A DNA stretch of 64,000 nucleotides from positions 124,001-188,000 of the forward strand of contig JADKHH010000001.1 of NCBI GenBank assembly GCA_016721905.1, in the 5' to 3' direction. This DNA comes from Candidatus Opimibacter skivensis. GTDB taxonomy: Bacteria > Bacteroidota > Bacteroidia > Chitinophagales > Saprospiraceae. A program made the position numbers and the translations under genes. Shown here in pieces: positions 45,171 to 53,598 of this stretch (position 1 is its first letter; the number at the start of each line of letters is the position of its first letter). The notes under the pieces were generated by a model. It worked only from the letters and a program-made list of their open reading frames with translations. It was not told the DNA's origin and did not search any database.

Positions 45171-46043
45171 ATGATTTTTCCCGCCAATACGCTAATTCTT
45201 TTGGTTTTAAGCTTTGCTTGTGTTTCAAACCGGACACCTGGTCCTGAGTTTAAGCCGATCATACCATTGCCGGCGGAGCTCGATGAATGCTCAGGATTGA
45301 TTTACCTTGGAAATGGTCTATATGCCGGCCTCAATGACAGCGGTAACGATGCAGAACTATTTGTTTTCAAGTTGAGTGATCAGCCTGATACTCGCACAGT
45401 AAAGATCACAGGGGCTTCAAATCATGACTGGGAAGAATTGACGGCTGATTCAAGCTATGTCTATATAAGTGATACAGGTAATAACAGTGGTAACCGTAAG
45501 GATCTTAAGATCTACAGGATAAGCAAGGCTGAATTGATTCAAAACGATGAGGTGCCGGCTGAAGAGATTGCCTTTTATTATCCGGAACAGAAAAAATTTG
45601 AGCCGTCCAACAAGCACAATTTTGATTGTGAGGCCATGATTTGCGCCGGCGACAGCTTATATCTGTTTACTAAAAACAGAGGCAATTCAAAGACGGATCT
45701 GTATAGCATACCCAAAACACCAGGCAATTATCAGGCAAAATATCATGATCGTTTTGATGCCATGGGGCTGATCACAGGAGCAGATTTCAGGCAAACGCCT
45801 GTTAAAAATTCGCTCGTTTTGATCGGATATACAGTTGAAGGCAAAGGCTATCATCCGTTCATTCTATATTTTCATGACGTGAAAGGCACCGCCTTTTTCA
45901 AAGGTCCATTTGAGCGGATGATGTTCGATGGTAAGCTACAGACGGAAACAATTTTCTTCCACGATGGTCGATCAGTCTATGTAACCAATGAAGAAGAACA
46001 TGGGGATAAAGGCTTTATCTATCAGGTAGATATCCAAAAATAA
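45171..46043 (+). CDS. Probable propeller-like lipoprotein, unknown function
   Basis: A 290-residue protein with an N-terminal signal ending SFAC (lipobox Cys17). The rest is rich in strand-turn repeats (LDECSGLIYLGNGLYAGLND, NHDWEELTADSSYVYISDTG, DCEAMICAGDSLYLFTKNRG) that suggest a beta-propeller. No catalytic residues can be assigned with confidence; the SGL...NDSG and NHDWEE motifs could bind metal. It belongs to no family I can name. It is likely attached to the envelope. The preceding gene runs the other way, so it has its own promoter. Confidence 0.65.
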   Translation: MIFPANTLILLVLSFACVSNRTPGPEFKPIIPLPAELDECSGLIYLGNGLYAGLNDSGNDAELFVFKLSDQPDTRTVKITGASNHDWEELTADSSYVYISDTGNNSGNRKDLKIYRISKAELIQNDEVPAEEIAFYYPEQKKFEPSNKHNFDCEAMICAGDSLYLFTKNRGNSKTDLYSIPKTPGNYQAKYHDRFDAMGLITGADFRQTPVKNSLVLIGYTVEGKGYHPFILYFHDVKGTAFFKGPFERMMFDGKLQTETIFFHDGRSVYVTNEEEHGDKGFIYQVDIQK

Positions 46044-46107
46044 GGAACTTTTCTTTCCCATAATTTATATTATGTTAAGTAGTAATTTTTAAGATATTCC
46101 CTTCTAT

Positions 46108-46356
46108 ATGAAGCAATCAGGCATTTGTCCAAAGTGTAAGAAAGCAGCCGTTATCCAAATCAAAGCTTTTAAGGGTTCATCAACCTCTAACAGAGTTCAA
46201 CTATCTAAATGGGGAACTCAGTTCACATTCTTTGATAATTTCATTTGCACAGGATGCGGCTACATGGAGCAATACGTCAATCTGGAAGATAAAAACTGGC
46301 AGAAATGGCTGTCCAAAAAACTCGAAGATGACTCACTTGATTCAGACTTTGTCTGA
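46108..46356 (+). CDS. Small zinc-ribbon protein
   Basis: An 82-residue protein with two CxxC pairs (CPKCKK near the N-terminus; CTGCGY in the middle), the pattern of a zinc ribbon. Between them is a basic, strand-forming segment (NRVQLSKWGTQFTFFDNFI). The C-terminus is acidic (KKLEDDSLDSDFV). It is cytoplasmic with no known domain beyond the ribbon. It is convergent with selD, whose stop is 12 bases away. Function unknown. Confidence 0.65.
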   Translation: MKQSGICPKCKKAAVIQIKAFKGSSTSNRVQLSKWGTQFTFFDNFICTGCGYMEQYVNLEDKNWQKWLSKKLEDDSLDSDFV

Positions 46357-46367
46357 ACCAGAAACGT

Positions 46368-47414
46368 CTACAAAACCACGATGGCATGATCCGATTTCAT
46401 AATCATCCTGCCTATAGGATTTGACCACAAACCTTCTTCTTTAAGGATCTGTTGTGCTGCATCCAGATCAGCAGGATCCACTGCAATCAGCAATCCTCCA
46501 CTGGTCTGCGGATCACACACGATGTTTCGTTGCGTTTCTTCAGACAAGGAAAGATTGCAACCGTAACTATCGAAATTCCTGGTTGTGCCGCCAGGAATAC
46601 AACCTTCCTTGATGTAATCCAGGACACAGGGATCTATAAGCGGAAGGTTATCAAATTCTATTTCAGCTGTAGTATTACTTGCATTGCACATTTCAAGGAG
46701 GTGTCCTGCTAATCCAAATCCTGTAACATCCGTCATCGCATGTACCCCTTTTAATTTGCCAAACCGCTCCCCTACTGAATTCAGTTTCACCATGACCTCT
46801 ACTGCGAGTTGCCCATGCTCCTCCCTGAGTTTTCCTTGCTTTTGAGCAGTACTTAAGATACCTATACCTAATGGTTTGGTAAGCAATAAGATATCATCAA
46901 CAAATGCGCCTCCGTTTTTCTTTATTTCGGCAATCCTGACGCGGCCAGTGACCGCAAGACCGAATATTGGTTCAGGGGCATCAATACTGTGTCCGCCAGC
47001 CAACGGTATGCCTGCATCCCTGCAAACGCTTTGTGCGCCTTTTATAACAAGCCCTGCTACCGCCGGGCTCAAGAGGTTTATCGGCCAACCCAGAATAGCG
47101 ATGGCCATCATCGGCTTACCTCCCATTGCATAGATATCGCTGATCGCATTGGTGGCCGCTATCCGGCCGAAAGTTTCAGGATCATCCACAATAGGCATGA
47201 AAAAATCAGTAGTGCTGATCACCGCAGTACCATCTCCAAGATCCATCACAGCTGCGTCATCTCTATCTTCATTACCAACCAATAAACCCGGATGACTATG
47301 TAAAGATTTTCCGGCCGCAGCCAAAATGCTATCTAAAACAGATGGTGATATTTTACATCCGCATCCTGCCCCATGGCTGTATTGTGTAAGCTTGATAGCA
47401 TCCTGAATCATCAT
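46368..47414 (-). CDS. selD: Selenide, water dikinase
   Basis: SelD makes selenophosphate from selenide and ATP, the selenium donor for tRNA selenouridine and selenocysteine. The 348 residues match the family. The catalytic motif GAGCGCKISP carries Cys18 and Cys20, and it is a cysteine form, not selenocysteine. Other blocks are VGNEDRDDAAVMDLGDGTAV, TDFFMPIVDDPETFGRIAATNAISDIYAMGG in pieces, MTDVTGFGLAGHLLEM and CDPQTSGGLLIAV. It sits directly upstream of selU in head-to-tail order on the minus strand (about 60 bases apart), so the two form a selenouridine module. Confidence 0.96.
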   Translation of the reverse strand: MMIQDAIKLTQYSHGAGCGCKISPSVLDSILAAAGKSLHSHPGLLVGNEDRDDAAVMDLGDGTAVISTTDFFMPIVDDPETFGRIAATNAISDIYAMGGKPMMAIAILGWPINLLSPAVAGLVIKGAQSVCRDAGIPLAGGHSIDAPEPIFGLAVTGRVRIAEIKKNGGAFVDDILLLTKPLGIGILSTAQKQGKLREEHGQLAVEVMVKLNSVGERFGKLKGVHAMTDVTGFGLAGHLLEMCNASNTTAEIEFDNLPLIDPCVLDYIKEGCIPGGTTRNFDSYGCNLSLSEETQRNIVCDPQTSGGLLIAVDPADLDAAQQILKEEGLWSNPIGRMIMKSDHAIVVL

Positions 47415-47475
47415 CGTAATTTGAATTATACTTTTACTTTATTAAATAGCTATTAATCTATTGATAATAAATGCT

Positions 47476-48504
47476 TTATATCTTACTAAGCAATAGTTTA
47501 TCAGCGGCTGTGTGCACATCATCACATTGGTCAATCCGGACCAGTTTATCAGTTGGCCAGCTGGCAAGTTGAAACTGGTATGCCTTATCATAATACTTTA
47601 AGGCAATAGATGCAGCACCCCGAAGGTCTCCTTCCTCGAGTGCCTTAATGGAGGTCTGATAATCAAGCCCTCCCAGTCGTTTAGCGATTCTATTAAATGA
47701 AGATTTCAACAGCTCAATATCTACTGGTTCACTATAGTACTTCAAAGCGCGGTCGAGACGAATCTCCCTGTCTACTTCTATCGTATAAAGTCTGGAGGTC
47801 CTCATCTGATCCCACAAACCATCAGGAATATGTGCCTTGCCAATACTCTTCGATTCATTTTCCAACCACACTTCTTTCGCTGGATCCATTGTTAGAAAAG
47901 TCTGGAAGAGGTTGTTTTCAAACTGTTCTGTCGTGGGTTGTTGCGGTTCTCCGATAGCGCCAAAAGCGCTACCCCTGTGGTTTGCCAGTTTTTCCAGATC
48001 AATGACTTGTTCTCCTTTTGAAGCCATAGCATGGAGTACTTCTGTTTTACCGGCACCAGTGCAACCACCAAGTATATTGAGGGTAAAAGGGTTGGCATTA
48101 AAAAAAGTCTGAAGCTCGCTTCGGTAAGCTTTGTAGCCTCCTTCGAGACGAAATGCCCGGGTACCTGAAAAATTAAATAGCCATTGAACAGCCTGACTGC
48201 GTTTACCACCTCTCCAGCAATGGATGATTATTTCTTTTCCGGAAAGGTTGCGGTAAGGTTGAACAGCCTCAACCAGGTCGTTCATCTTTCCACCAGAGAT
48301 TTGAAGACCTTCTTTAAAAGCTTCTTCAGGTGAGTTTTGAGTGTAGATCGTACCTACTCTGGCCCTTTCTTCGTCCGTAAACAAGGGTATATTAACTGCG
48401 CCCGGGATATGTCCCGCAGCAAACTCTCCGGGAGACCTGACATCAATGATCTGCCAGGCACTCCAATCCCCGATAATCTCCCTGATGGCAACGGTGTCTC
48501 CCAT
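47476..48504 (-). CDS. selU: tRNA 2-selenouridine synthase
   Basis: SelU (YbbB/MnmH) replaces sulfur with selenium at position 34 of 2-thiouridine tRNAs through a geranylated intermediate. It has an N-terminal rhodanese domain with catalytic Cys96 (HCWRGGKRS) and a C-terminal P-loop domain (GGCTGAGKT at 146-153). The ATG at 48504 puts the Cys at 96, close to Cys97 of E. coli YbbB, and avoids reading through the upstream terminator and a -7 box that lie in the longer frame starting at 48570. At 342 residues it is of family size. selD follows on the same strand. Confidence 0.93.
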   Translation of the reverse strand: MGDTVAIREIIGDWSAWQIIDVRSPGEFAAGHIPGAVNIPLFTDEERARVGTIYTQNSPEEAFKEGLQISGGKMNDLVEAVQPYRNLSGKEIIIHCWRGGKRSQAVQWLFNFSGTRAFRLEGGYKAYRSELQTFFNANPFTLNILGGCTGAGKTEVLHAMASKGEQVIDLEKLANHRGSAFGAIGEPQQPTTEQFENNLFQTFLTMDPAKEVWLENESKSIGKAHIPDGLWDQMRTSRLYTIEVDREIRLDRALKYYSEPVDIELLKSSFNRIAKRLGGLDYQTSIKALEEGDLRGAASIALKYYDKAYQFQLASWPTDKLVRIDQCDDVHTAADKLLLSKI

Positions 48505-48510
48505 GTGTTG

Positions 48511-48518
48511 CAAAGATA
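48511..48518 (-). promoter_or_regulatory. -7 element of the selU-selD promoter
   Basis: The minus strand reads TATCTTTG, matching TAnnTTTG, six bases upstream of the selU ATG. This implies a very short or absent 5' leader. Confidence 0.45.
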
Positions 48519-48530
48519 CACTTGACATTA

Positions 48531-48562
48531 AAGAAAAAAAGGAAGCTAACTTCTTAGCTTCC
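48531..48562 (-). terminator. Rho-independent terminator, minus strand
   Basis: GGAAGCTAA-gaag-TTAGCTTCC on the minus strand (9-bp stem), followed by TTTTTTTC. It ends the engB-acyltransferase-exonuclease transcript just before selU. Confidence 0.85.
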
Positions 48563-48662
48563 TCTAACAAAAGACCAGATTAGTATGAAAAAACTCTACT
48601 TCCTTATGAGAGGTATCCTTAGTGTGGATACAGCATAATAACGTATGGAAAGACGCATTTCA

Positions 48663-48809
48663 TTATGTGAGGTTGCCGGGCATACGCGGTATCTCGTCAA
48701 ATGCAGGATTCTTCTCGACAGAAGGAGCTTTTAGGTCCTGTAAAAGTGAAGACTTAGTACTGCCATCTGTCCAGATAGTGCAAGAATAGTTTAGCGGTAT
48801 TATAGGCAT
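48663..48809 (-). other. Possible small ORF overlapping the exonuclease 3' end
   Basis: An ATG at 48809, in the +1 frame relative to the exonuclease, opens a 48-codon frame ending TAA at 48663. Its C-terminal half (LLQDLKAPSVEKNP, FDEIPRMPGNLT) has a protein-like composition. It is followed by the terminator at 48531. There is no homology I can name and no clear ribosome binding site, so chance is the simplest explanation. Confidence 0.2.
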
Positions 48810-49296
48810 CATCGATAGCCCTGTGATGTGAACCTTCAAATTCGATCTCTGTGTATTCCAGTGCTTTGATCAATCCGACTTCCTTAGGCAGACGATGCAA
48901 CAGGGCATATTGCGATTTAAGGTTGATGAATCCAGGCAGAAACCGGTCGTCTACATCATGTCGTAGGCAGTCAGCATGGATGAGTTCCATATCCTTTCCA
49001 CCCCAGGTACACATGAGATGTGGTCCATCCAGGCTATAATACCAATCTTCAAACAAGGGGAAAATATGTTCAAAGGTCTTTGCCTTATTCACCTGTTGCT
49101 GCGTGATACCTGTCAGGTCTGTGCAATAAGTGGAAAGTCTTGGATGCTCTACCGGCCTGACAAAGGACTGAAACTTATCAATCCATTCGCGGTATCCATT
49201 GACACGATACGCACCTATCTCAATGATTTCGGAGTTCCGGTCCATAGCATTTCCTTGCCAGCACGTAGCCTCCAGATCGAGAATGATATAATTCAT
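48754..49296 (-). CDS. DEDDh-family 3'-5' exonuclease
   Basis: A 180-residue RNase T/ERI1-like exonuclease. The DEDDh residues are in place: Asp7 and Glu9 (IILDLEATCW), Asp102 (WGGKDMEL), His158 (GSHHRAIDDAYN) and Asp162. Length and motif spacing fit the KapD/ERI1-type group that trims nucleic-acid 3' ends. It is cytoplasmic. It starts 12 bases after the acyltransferase stop and shares its direction, so it is the last gene of the engB unit. The physiological substrate (RNA or DNA) cannot be told. Confidence 0.87.
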   Translation of the reverse strand: MNYIILDLEATCWQGNAMDRNSEIIEIGAYRVNGYREWIDKFQSFVRPVEHPRLSTYCTDLTGITQQQVNKAKTFEHIFPLFEDWYYSLDGPHLMCTWGGKDMELIHADCLRHDVDDRFLPGFINLKSQYALLHRLPKEVGLIKALEYTEIEFEGSHHRAIDDAYNTAKLFLHYLDRWQY

Positions 49297-49308
49297 GAGG
49301 TTTGCCGG

Positions 49309-51021
49309 TTAGTCTGTTTCCTGAAGCCGGTCGTGAGCAGTATGGATCCCATCCATATCCCAGCTAATCTTCTCTTCAATATGAAAACCTGATAAGCGGT
49401 TATGGTAATAGTAGACGAGCATTGGGTTCCTGGCGATGATATTGTCTTTCTGGCCTAATTTAAGGGGCCATACAGCATGAAAGGATCCAAGGTATTTTAT
49501 GCCATGCCGGATCATGTCATCGGGCTCCAGTTGATGCAATTCATCCTGCAACTTGATCATATTATCCCTTTCCATTTGCTTGATGACCTCCAGGATGGTC
49601 AGGAATGACTTTCTGAAAAGACTCATAGGAATGGAGAGCATGTCTACCGGTAACCGAAGCAAGGCAAACAGGTCCATCGATGGATGCATTTTACGAAGGA
49701 TCTGGAAAGCGGTATAGGCTACCAGGTGGCTGGTCAGCACTACGTAATACCGCTCATAGTTTTCAACTACTTTTTCAGCGAGTTTACGGGTATATACTGT
49801 TTCGCGCTGGCGGTTGGCTTCTATTTTTCCATGAAGGGAGAAAAACTCCTTGATGTCTACCCGCTGTTGCCGGTCGTCTATGCTCTCTGCATTAGCGTCC
49901 AACCGATAACCAAGCACATCCATTGGTTCACCAAAGGAAAGATGGATTTCATTGGACTGGGAAAAGAACTTCCAGGCAAAGGACAAAATATTCCTGACTT
50001 TAAAACCCTTTCTGGCGGCACTTACATACTTTTCTTCACCGGTTGATTTAAGGTACCCTGAAATGAGGCTTTGTGCTTCGAGTGTACAATGGTATCCAAG
50101 GATCAGCGGCACAACGATTATTTTTTGATTACCACCATGCTCATAGATGGACCTTTGCGCTGAGAGCAATGAATTAAGCAATCCGTACTTCAACTCACGT
50201 TCTATTTCACCTGACCTTGACCTGGTCCCACCCGGAAAAAACAAACTGTTTGTTCCACGTTCAAGCATCACTTGTGACATGATCTTGAGGCTGTCCAGGT
50301 AGATAGGGTTCTTCTTACGACGATCGACGCGGTAAGCCCCCAGACGGGTCATGTAAAAGGCAAATATTTCAGACTCATATAAGTTAAGTCCGGCTCCATA
50401 GGCAAAAGCCGGAAGCCCCACGACTGAATCAAGCGCATAGCCGATCAGGATACTATCCAGGTTGGATAAATGCGTCGGAAGGATGACGACAGTACCATGT
50501 TGAAACATATTCCGCACATGATCTATGTCCCCATGTATTTTCAATCGCTCATAAAGTTCGAGCCGGGTACTCCAGAGTCGCCTATGGCTTTTGCCGGCGG
50601 CGGCATTCAGGAGTCGTTTAAAGAAAAGGGTTAAAAACTTCCGGGCAAATAAAAAGGTACTCTCTTTAAAATTGCCTGCAATCTCTGTTGTGTACCGATG
50701 AATGATACGTTTCAACACTTCCGTGTTGTTTGCCAGTTTGACTTCGGGCTTCAGTTTTTCGTTGGCGGTGATTTCAATCCTGATACGCTTCCAAAACTGT
50801 TCTTCATTGGGAGGATCCACCTTCCATGGATTCTCTTTTAGCCGGATGAGTTCGAGATAACATACCCTGGAGATGAGGTCCCCTATTCTGTCACCATGCT
50901 TTTCAAGTATGTATTCGACCGTTTGTTGATCTACGGTTTCGATCAGCCCCTCTCGGTCCTCATATAGTTTGTTGATCGGCCAGTCCTTGATATTGGGGAT
51001 GAGGGGTGGATATATCTTCAT
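49309..51021 (-). CDS. Large glycerol-phosphate acyltransferase (PlsB-like)
   Basis: A protein of about 570 residues with a glycerolphosphate acyltransferase domain in the middle. The HX4D motif THLSNLDSI, the FPGGTRSRSGE motif and VPLILGY are the acyl- and glycerolphosphate-binding blocks. The flanking helical regions (N-terminal about 150 residues and C-terminal about 200) resemble bacterial PlsB-type enzymes rather than small PlsC proteins. It would acylate glycerol 3-phosphate or a related alcohol at the inner membrane. The ATG at 51021 (MKIYPPLIPNIKDW) is chosen; the longer frame from 51078 would overlap engB more deeply. It is co-directional with engB and the exonuclease. Confidence 0.85.
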   Translation of the reverse strand: MKIYPPLIPNIKDWPINKLYEDREGLIETVDQQTVEYILEKHGDRIGDLISRVCYLELIRLKENPWKVDPPNEEQFWKRIRIEITANEKLKPEVKLANNTEVLKRIIHRYTTEIAGNFKESTFLFARKFLTLFFKRLLNAAAGKSHRRLWSTRLELYERLKIHGDIDHVRNMFQHGTVVILPTHLSNLDSILIGYALDSVVGLPAFAYGAGLNLYESEIFAFYMTRLGAYRVDRRKKNPIYLDSLKIMSQVMLERGTNSLFFPGGTRSRSGEIERELKYGLLNSLLSAQRSIYEHGGNQKIIVVPLILGYHCTLEAQSLISGYLKSTGEEKYVSAARKGFKVRNILSFAWKFFSQSNEIHLSFGEPMDVLGYRLDANAESIDDRQQRVDIKEFFSLHGKIEANRQRETVYTRKLAEKVVENYERYYVVLTSHLVAYTAFQILRKMHPSMDLFALLRLPVDMLSIPMSLFRKSFLTILEVIKQMERDNMIKLQDELHQLEPDDMIRHGIKYLGSFHAVWPLKLGQKDNIIARNPMLVYYYHNRLSGFHIEEKISWDMDGIHTAHDRLQETD

Positions 51022-51028
51022 AATCTGT

Positions 51029-51637
51029 TTACTGGACTTGCTTTGCAAAAATAGCATTCGTTTGATGGATGTAGGCAAGGATTTCGTCCCTGCCCAATTC
51101 CCGAAGGCTGCTGGTCACAATGAGTGGAGGCAAAGACTCCCATTCATTGAGGATATCGGCTTTATAGGCTTCCAGCGCCTGTTCCAGTTCTGCGGGTTTG
51201 AGCTTATCCGATTTGGTAAACAAAATGCAGAACGGGATATCATGAAGGCCTAGTTGGTTCATGAATTCCCGGTCATTTTCCTGCCGGGGATGACGAATAT
51301 CCAGAAGTAAGAAAGTGCACATGAGGTTTTCACGGTGCAGGATATACCTGTCGATCAGTTTTGACCACTTGCCCCGGGTGGATTTTGATACCTGGGCAAA
51401 GCCATACCCAGGCAGGTCAGCAATCAGCCATTCCGGAGTCTCCACCACCCTGAATAAATTGATAGCCTGTGTTTTTCCAGGTTTTTTAGAGGTTCGGGCT
51501 ATTTCCCTGTTACCGGTAATGTAGTTGATGATAGATGATTTACCCACATTCGATCGACCTATAAAGCAGTATTCCGGCAATTCCAGAGGAGGACATAGCT
51601 TAACATCTGTATAGCTGCCTATATATTGAACATCCAT
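51029..51637 (-). CDS. engB: Ribosome biogenesis GTP-binding protein EngB/YsxC
   Basis: An essential-type TRAFAC GTPase for large-subunit ribosome assembly. The 202 residues are family length. G1 GRSNVGKS is at 27-34, G2/switch is TSKKPGKTQAINLF, G3 is DLPGYGFAQVS, G4 is FTKSDKLK and G5 is VTSSLRELG. The opening QYIGSYTDVKLCPPLELPEYCFIGRSNVGKS (in pieces) is typical. The acyltransferase start is seven bases downstream. A TAACTTTG box lies 45 bases upstream of its start. Confidence 0.95.
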   Translation of the reverse strand: MDVQYIGSYTDVKLCPPLELPEYCFIGRSNVGKSSIINYITGNREIARTSKKPGKTQAINLFRVVETPEWLIADLPGYGFAQVSKSTRGKWSKLIDRYILHRENLMCTFLLLDIRHPRQENDREFMNQLGLHDIPFCILFTKSDKLKPAELEQALEAYKADILNEWESLPPLIVTSSLRELGRDEILAYIHQTNAIFAKQVQ

Positions 51638-52116
51638 AGAATCTGCACCCTTCTGCCATTGTTGACTTCAGTCAGGATGCCTCAAAGTTACGATTATGTG
51701 CTGCCCTTCCGTAGACAGCCGCCCAAAACTCTTCATGAATGCCCCACAGGAGCGTTTATAAGCAGCCCGGTAAATGTCCGCTTGAAGGCCAGGATGGAGA
51801 TTTTATTTTCCCTTCAATGGATTGAAGAGTAGAAAATATTCTAAAAAGAGTGAAAATTTTTCCGATTTCCATGTACCACTATTTATTTGGCTTAATCAGG
51901 ATATTGAATTTTATACTCTGTTCAAATCAGGATCACCAAATTATTACGGCCGCTCATCGCTTTACAGGCAAATAATATTTTTTAAAGGATTTAAGGCCAA
52001 GTGGTAAAATATTTTAAAAAGTCCTCATATGCTCACATTTCGGATAATAACGGCCCGCACTTTGATCGTTAGAGGGGTATTAACTATGAAAATACCAATT
52101 TAAATCCTTGAACAAA
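51638..52116. other. Divergent intergenic region, 479 bases
   Basis: AT-rich sequence between engB and the barrel gene. It includes the engB -7 box (51683-51690). The reading frames inside it are short and look non-coding. I see no RNA gene or large repeat. Confidence 0.5.
51683..51690 (-). promoter_or_regulatory. -7 element of the engB promoter
   Basis: The minus strand reads TAACTTTG, matching TAnnTTTG, 45 bases before the engB start. No TTTG lies at -33. Confidence 0.4.
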
Positions 52117-52776
52117 ATGAAAAATATCCGCAATTACTTCATCATAGCATGCTTTAGTTTGATCAGCCTGAATGCATTGCAGGCTCAGGTTTCCATGGTG
52201 TATTCTCTAGGCATTAGTCCTCAACAAGCACCTCAAGGTCACTATGTCTTCGTCAACAGATCTTCGCCGGACAGTGAATTTACATTCAACCTTTCCCAGG
52301 TAAAGGCATCCTATTTTGTTGGCGCTGGCATTCGTTATACGATGGCTCCATTCTTCCTGATGACTGAAGCACAATACAACAAGCGATCTTATGTCTATGA
52401 TGTAATACCTACGAGTTCTTCATTTATACGATCTGAAGAAACTATTCAGTTTAACGAATCTATGCACGTGATCAATGTGCCAGTTTCTGTTGGCGTTGAA
52501 TTGGGTGTTATTGAAGTTTTTAGTGGTTTCCTGCCGCAGTTTATAGTTGCGCATCAAACAGACCTTGACCAGTTGACAGGATATAGTGATGACCTCAAGA
52601 CCTTACGTCTTGGATGGCATACAGGCATCGCAGCTAAAGTGAATAAACTTCGAATAGGTCTTACCTACCAAATGGATGCAAATAATTATGCAGATCATAT
52701 CTCTATCAATGAACAGCAATTGAAGCTGACAGGAAGATCAAGCCGCGTTATAGGCTCTCTTTCCTTTGTTTTCTGA
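52117..52776 (+). CDS. Small outer membrane beta-barrel protein
   Basis: A 219-residue protein from ATG 52117 (an in-frame TTG lies nine bases earlier). It has a signal peptide ending NALQAQ and then about eight to ten amphipathic strands (ASYFVGAGIRYTMAPFFLMTEAQYN in pieces, HVINVPVSVGVELGVIEVFSG, GWHTGIAAKVNKLRIGLTYQ) and a terminal aromatic strand (IGSLSFVF). This is the look of an OmpA-like or porin-type eight-stranded barrel of the outer membrane beta-barrel family. Function unknown. Confidence 0.75.
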   Translation: MKNIRNYFIIACFSLISLNALQAQVSMVYSLGISPQQAPQGHYVFVNRSSPDSEFTFNLSQVKASYFVGAGIRYTMAPFFLMTEAQYNKRSYVYDVIPTSSSFIRSEETIQFNESMHVINVPVSVGVELGVIEVFSGFLPQFIVAHQTDLDQLTGYSDDLKTLRLGWHTGIAAKVNKLRIGLTYQMDANNYADHISINEQQLKLTGRSSRVIGSLSFVF

Positions 52777-52809
52777 TTTCCTGCACCATAAAGATTTAAT
52801 ATTTCAAAG

Positions 52810-53592
52810 TCACTTCATCTTAGCAAGGAGAAGTGACTTTGTAAATAGGGAAGGATCATTGTTGTGAATAGTTTTACTTAACAAATCCAATGTCTCCATT
52901 GAGCGCTCCATCGTCCAGCTAAGGAGTTGATGGTTTTCGCCTTCCTCCGCATGTTTTTTAAAATAGACCTTAGCTTTGGTGGTTATTTTGTCAATATAAG
53001 CACCGTACTGCTTCTCCGTTTTGTGACTTCCCTTTCGTAAGACAGATATCAGGAAACGGTTTCCGTTATAGGTGTTCAAATCCTCTATGATATCTTCGAT
53101 ATCATCATTCATTTCAGTGATCAGATCATAATACGCCCAGTCCTTTTCCTTCCAGATACGATTCAGTTCAGGTTGCGCGTCATAGATCAGATGCCGGATG
53201 AGTCGTACATCACAAGATTTGGTGGTATAAAAATTACGGAATGAAACGCTTGTTGGCCATTTACCTTTTCGGCAGTTTCGCTCAATCCGCTCATACTCCC
53301 GGATTTCACGCAGCAACTTGTCAATTTGTGACGAGCTGTATTTGAGTTTGGAGAGCGATTCCTTGATCTTATCCCAGCAGGAAGCAAGCGCACTTTTGTC
53401 AAGCACCCACTGCCCTTCCAGGTATGCATCAAGAAGATAAATCTGGTACTGGATATCTACCAGATGTGCATAGAATATTTTGTCCTTGTCCAGTTCGCCT
53501 TGCTGTAAAAGACCGACTAGTTTTCGATACGAAAACAGTTCCTCAATCTTGTTTTTTATCTCTGGTTCCCCTGAATATTTCTTTTTAGCCAT
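52810..53592 (-). CDS. Conserved helical protein of unknown function
   Basis: A 260-residue protein, predicted mainly helical, cytoplasmic (no signal peptide) and charged. Segments such as DIEDIIEDLNTYNGNRFLISVLRKGSHKTEKQYG (in pieces) and the C-terminal LLSWTMERSMETLDLLSKTI are regular helices. It starts six bases after the stop of the upstream T9SS cargo gene and is probably cotranscribed with it. No motif points to a function. Confidence 0.65.
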   Translation of the reverse strand: MAKKKYSGEPEIKNKIEELFSYRKLVGLLQQGELDKDKIFYAHLVDIQYQIYLLDAYLEGQWVLDKSALASCWDKIKESLSKLKYSSSQIDKLLREIREYERIERNCRKGKWPTSVSFRNFYTTKSCDVRLIRHLIYDAQPELNRIWKEKDWAYYDLITEMNDDIEDIIEDLNTYNGNRFLISVLRKGSHKTEKQYGAYIDKITTKAKVYFKKHAEEGENHQLLSWTMERSMETLDLLSKTIHNNDPSLFTKSLLLAKMK

Positions 53593-53598
53593 CTTCGA

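Noticed and set aside
48505..48570. A longer selU reading frame
   Set aside because: The extension contains a terminator hairpin and a promoter box, and the start at 48504 puts the catalytic Cys near the known position.
51626..52007. Two short plus-strand frames upstream of the barrel gene
   Set aside because: They overlap each other and the engB promoter, have no ribosome binding site and no protein-like composition.
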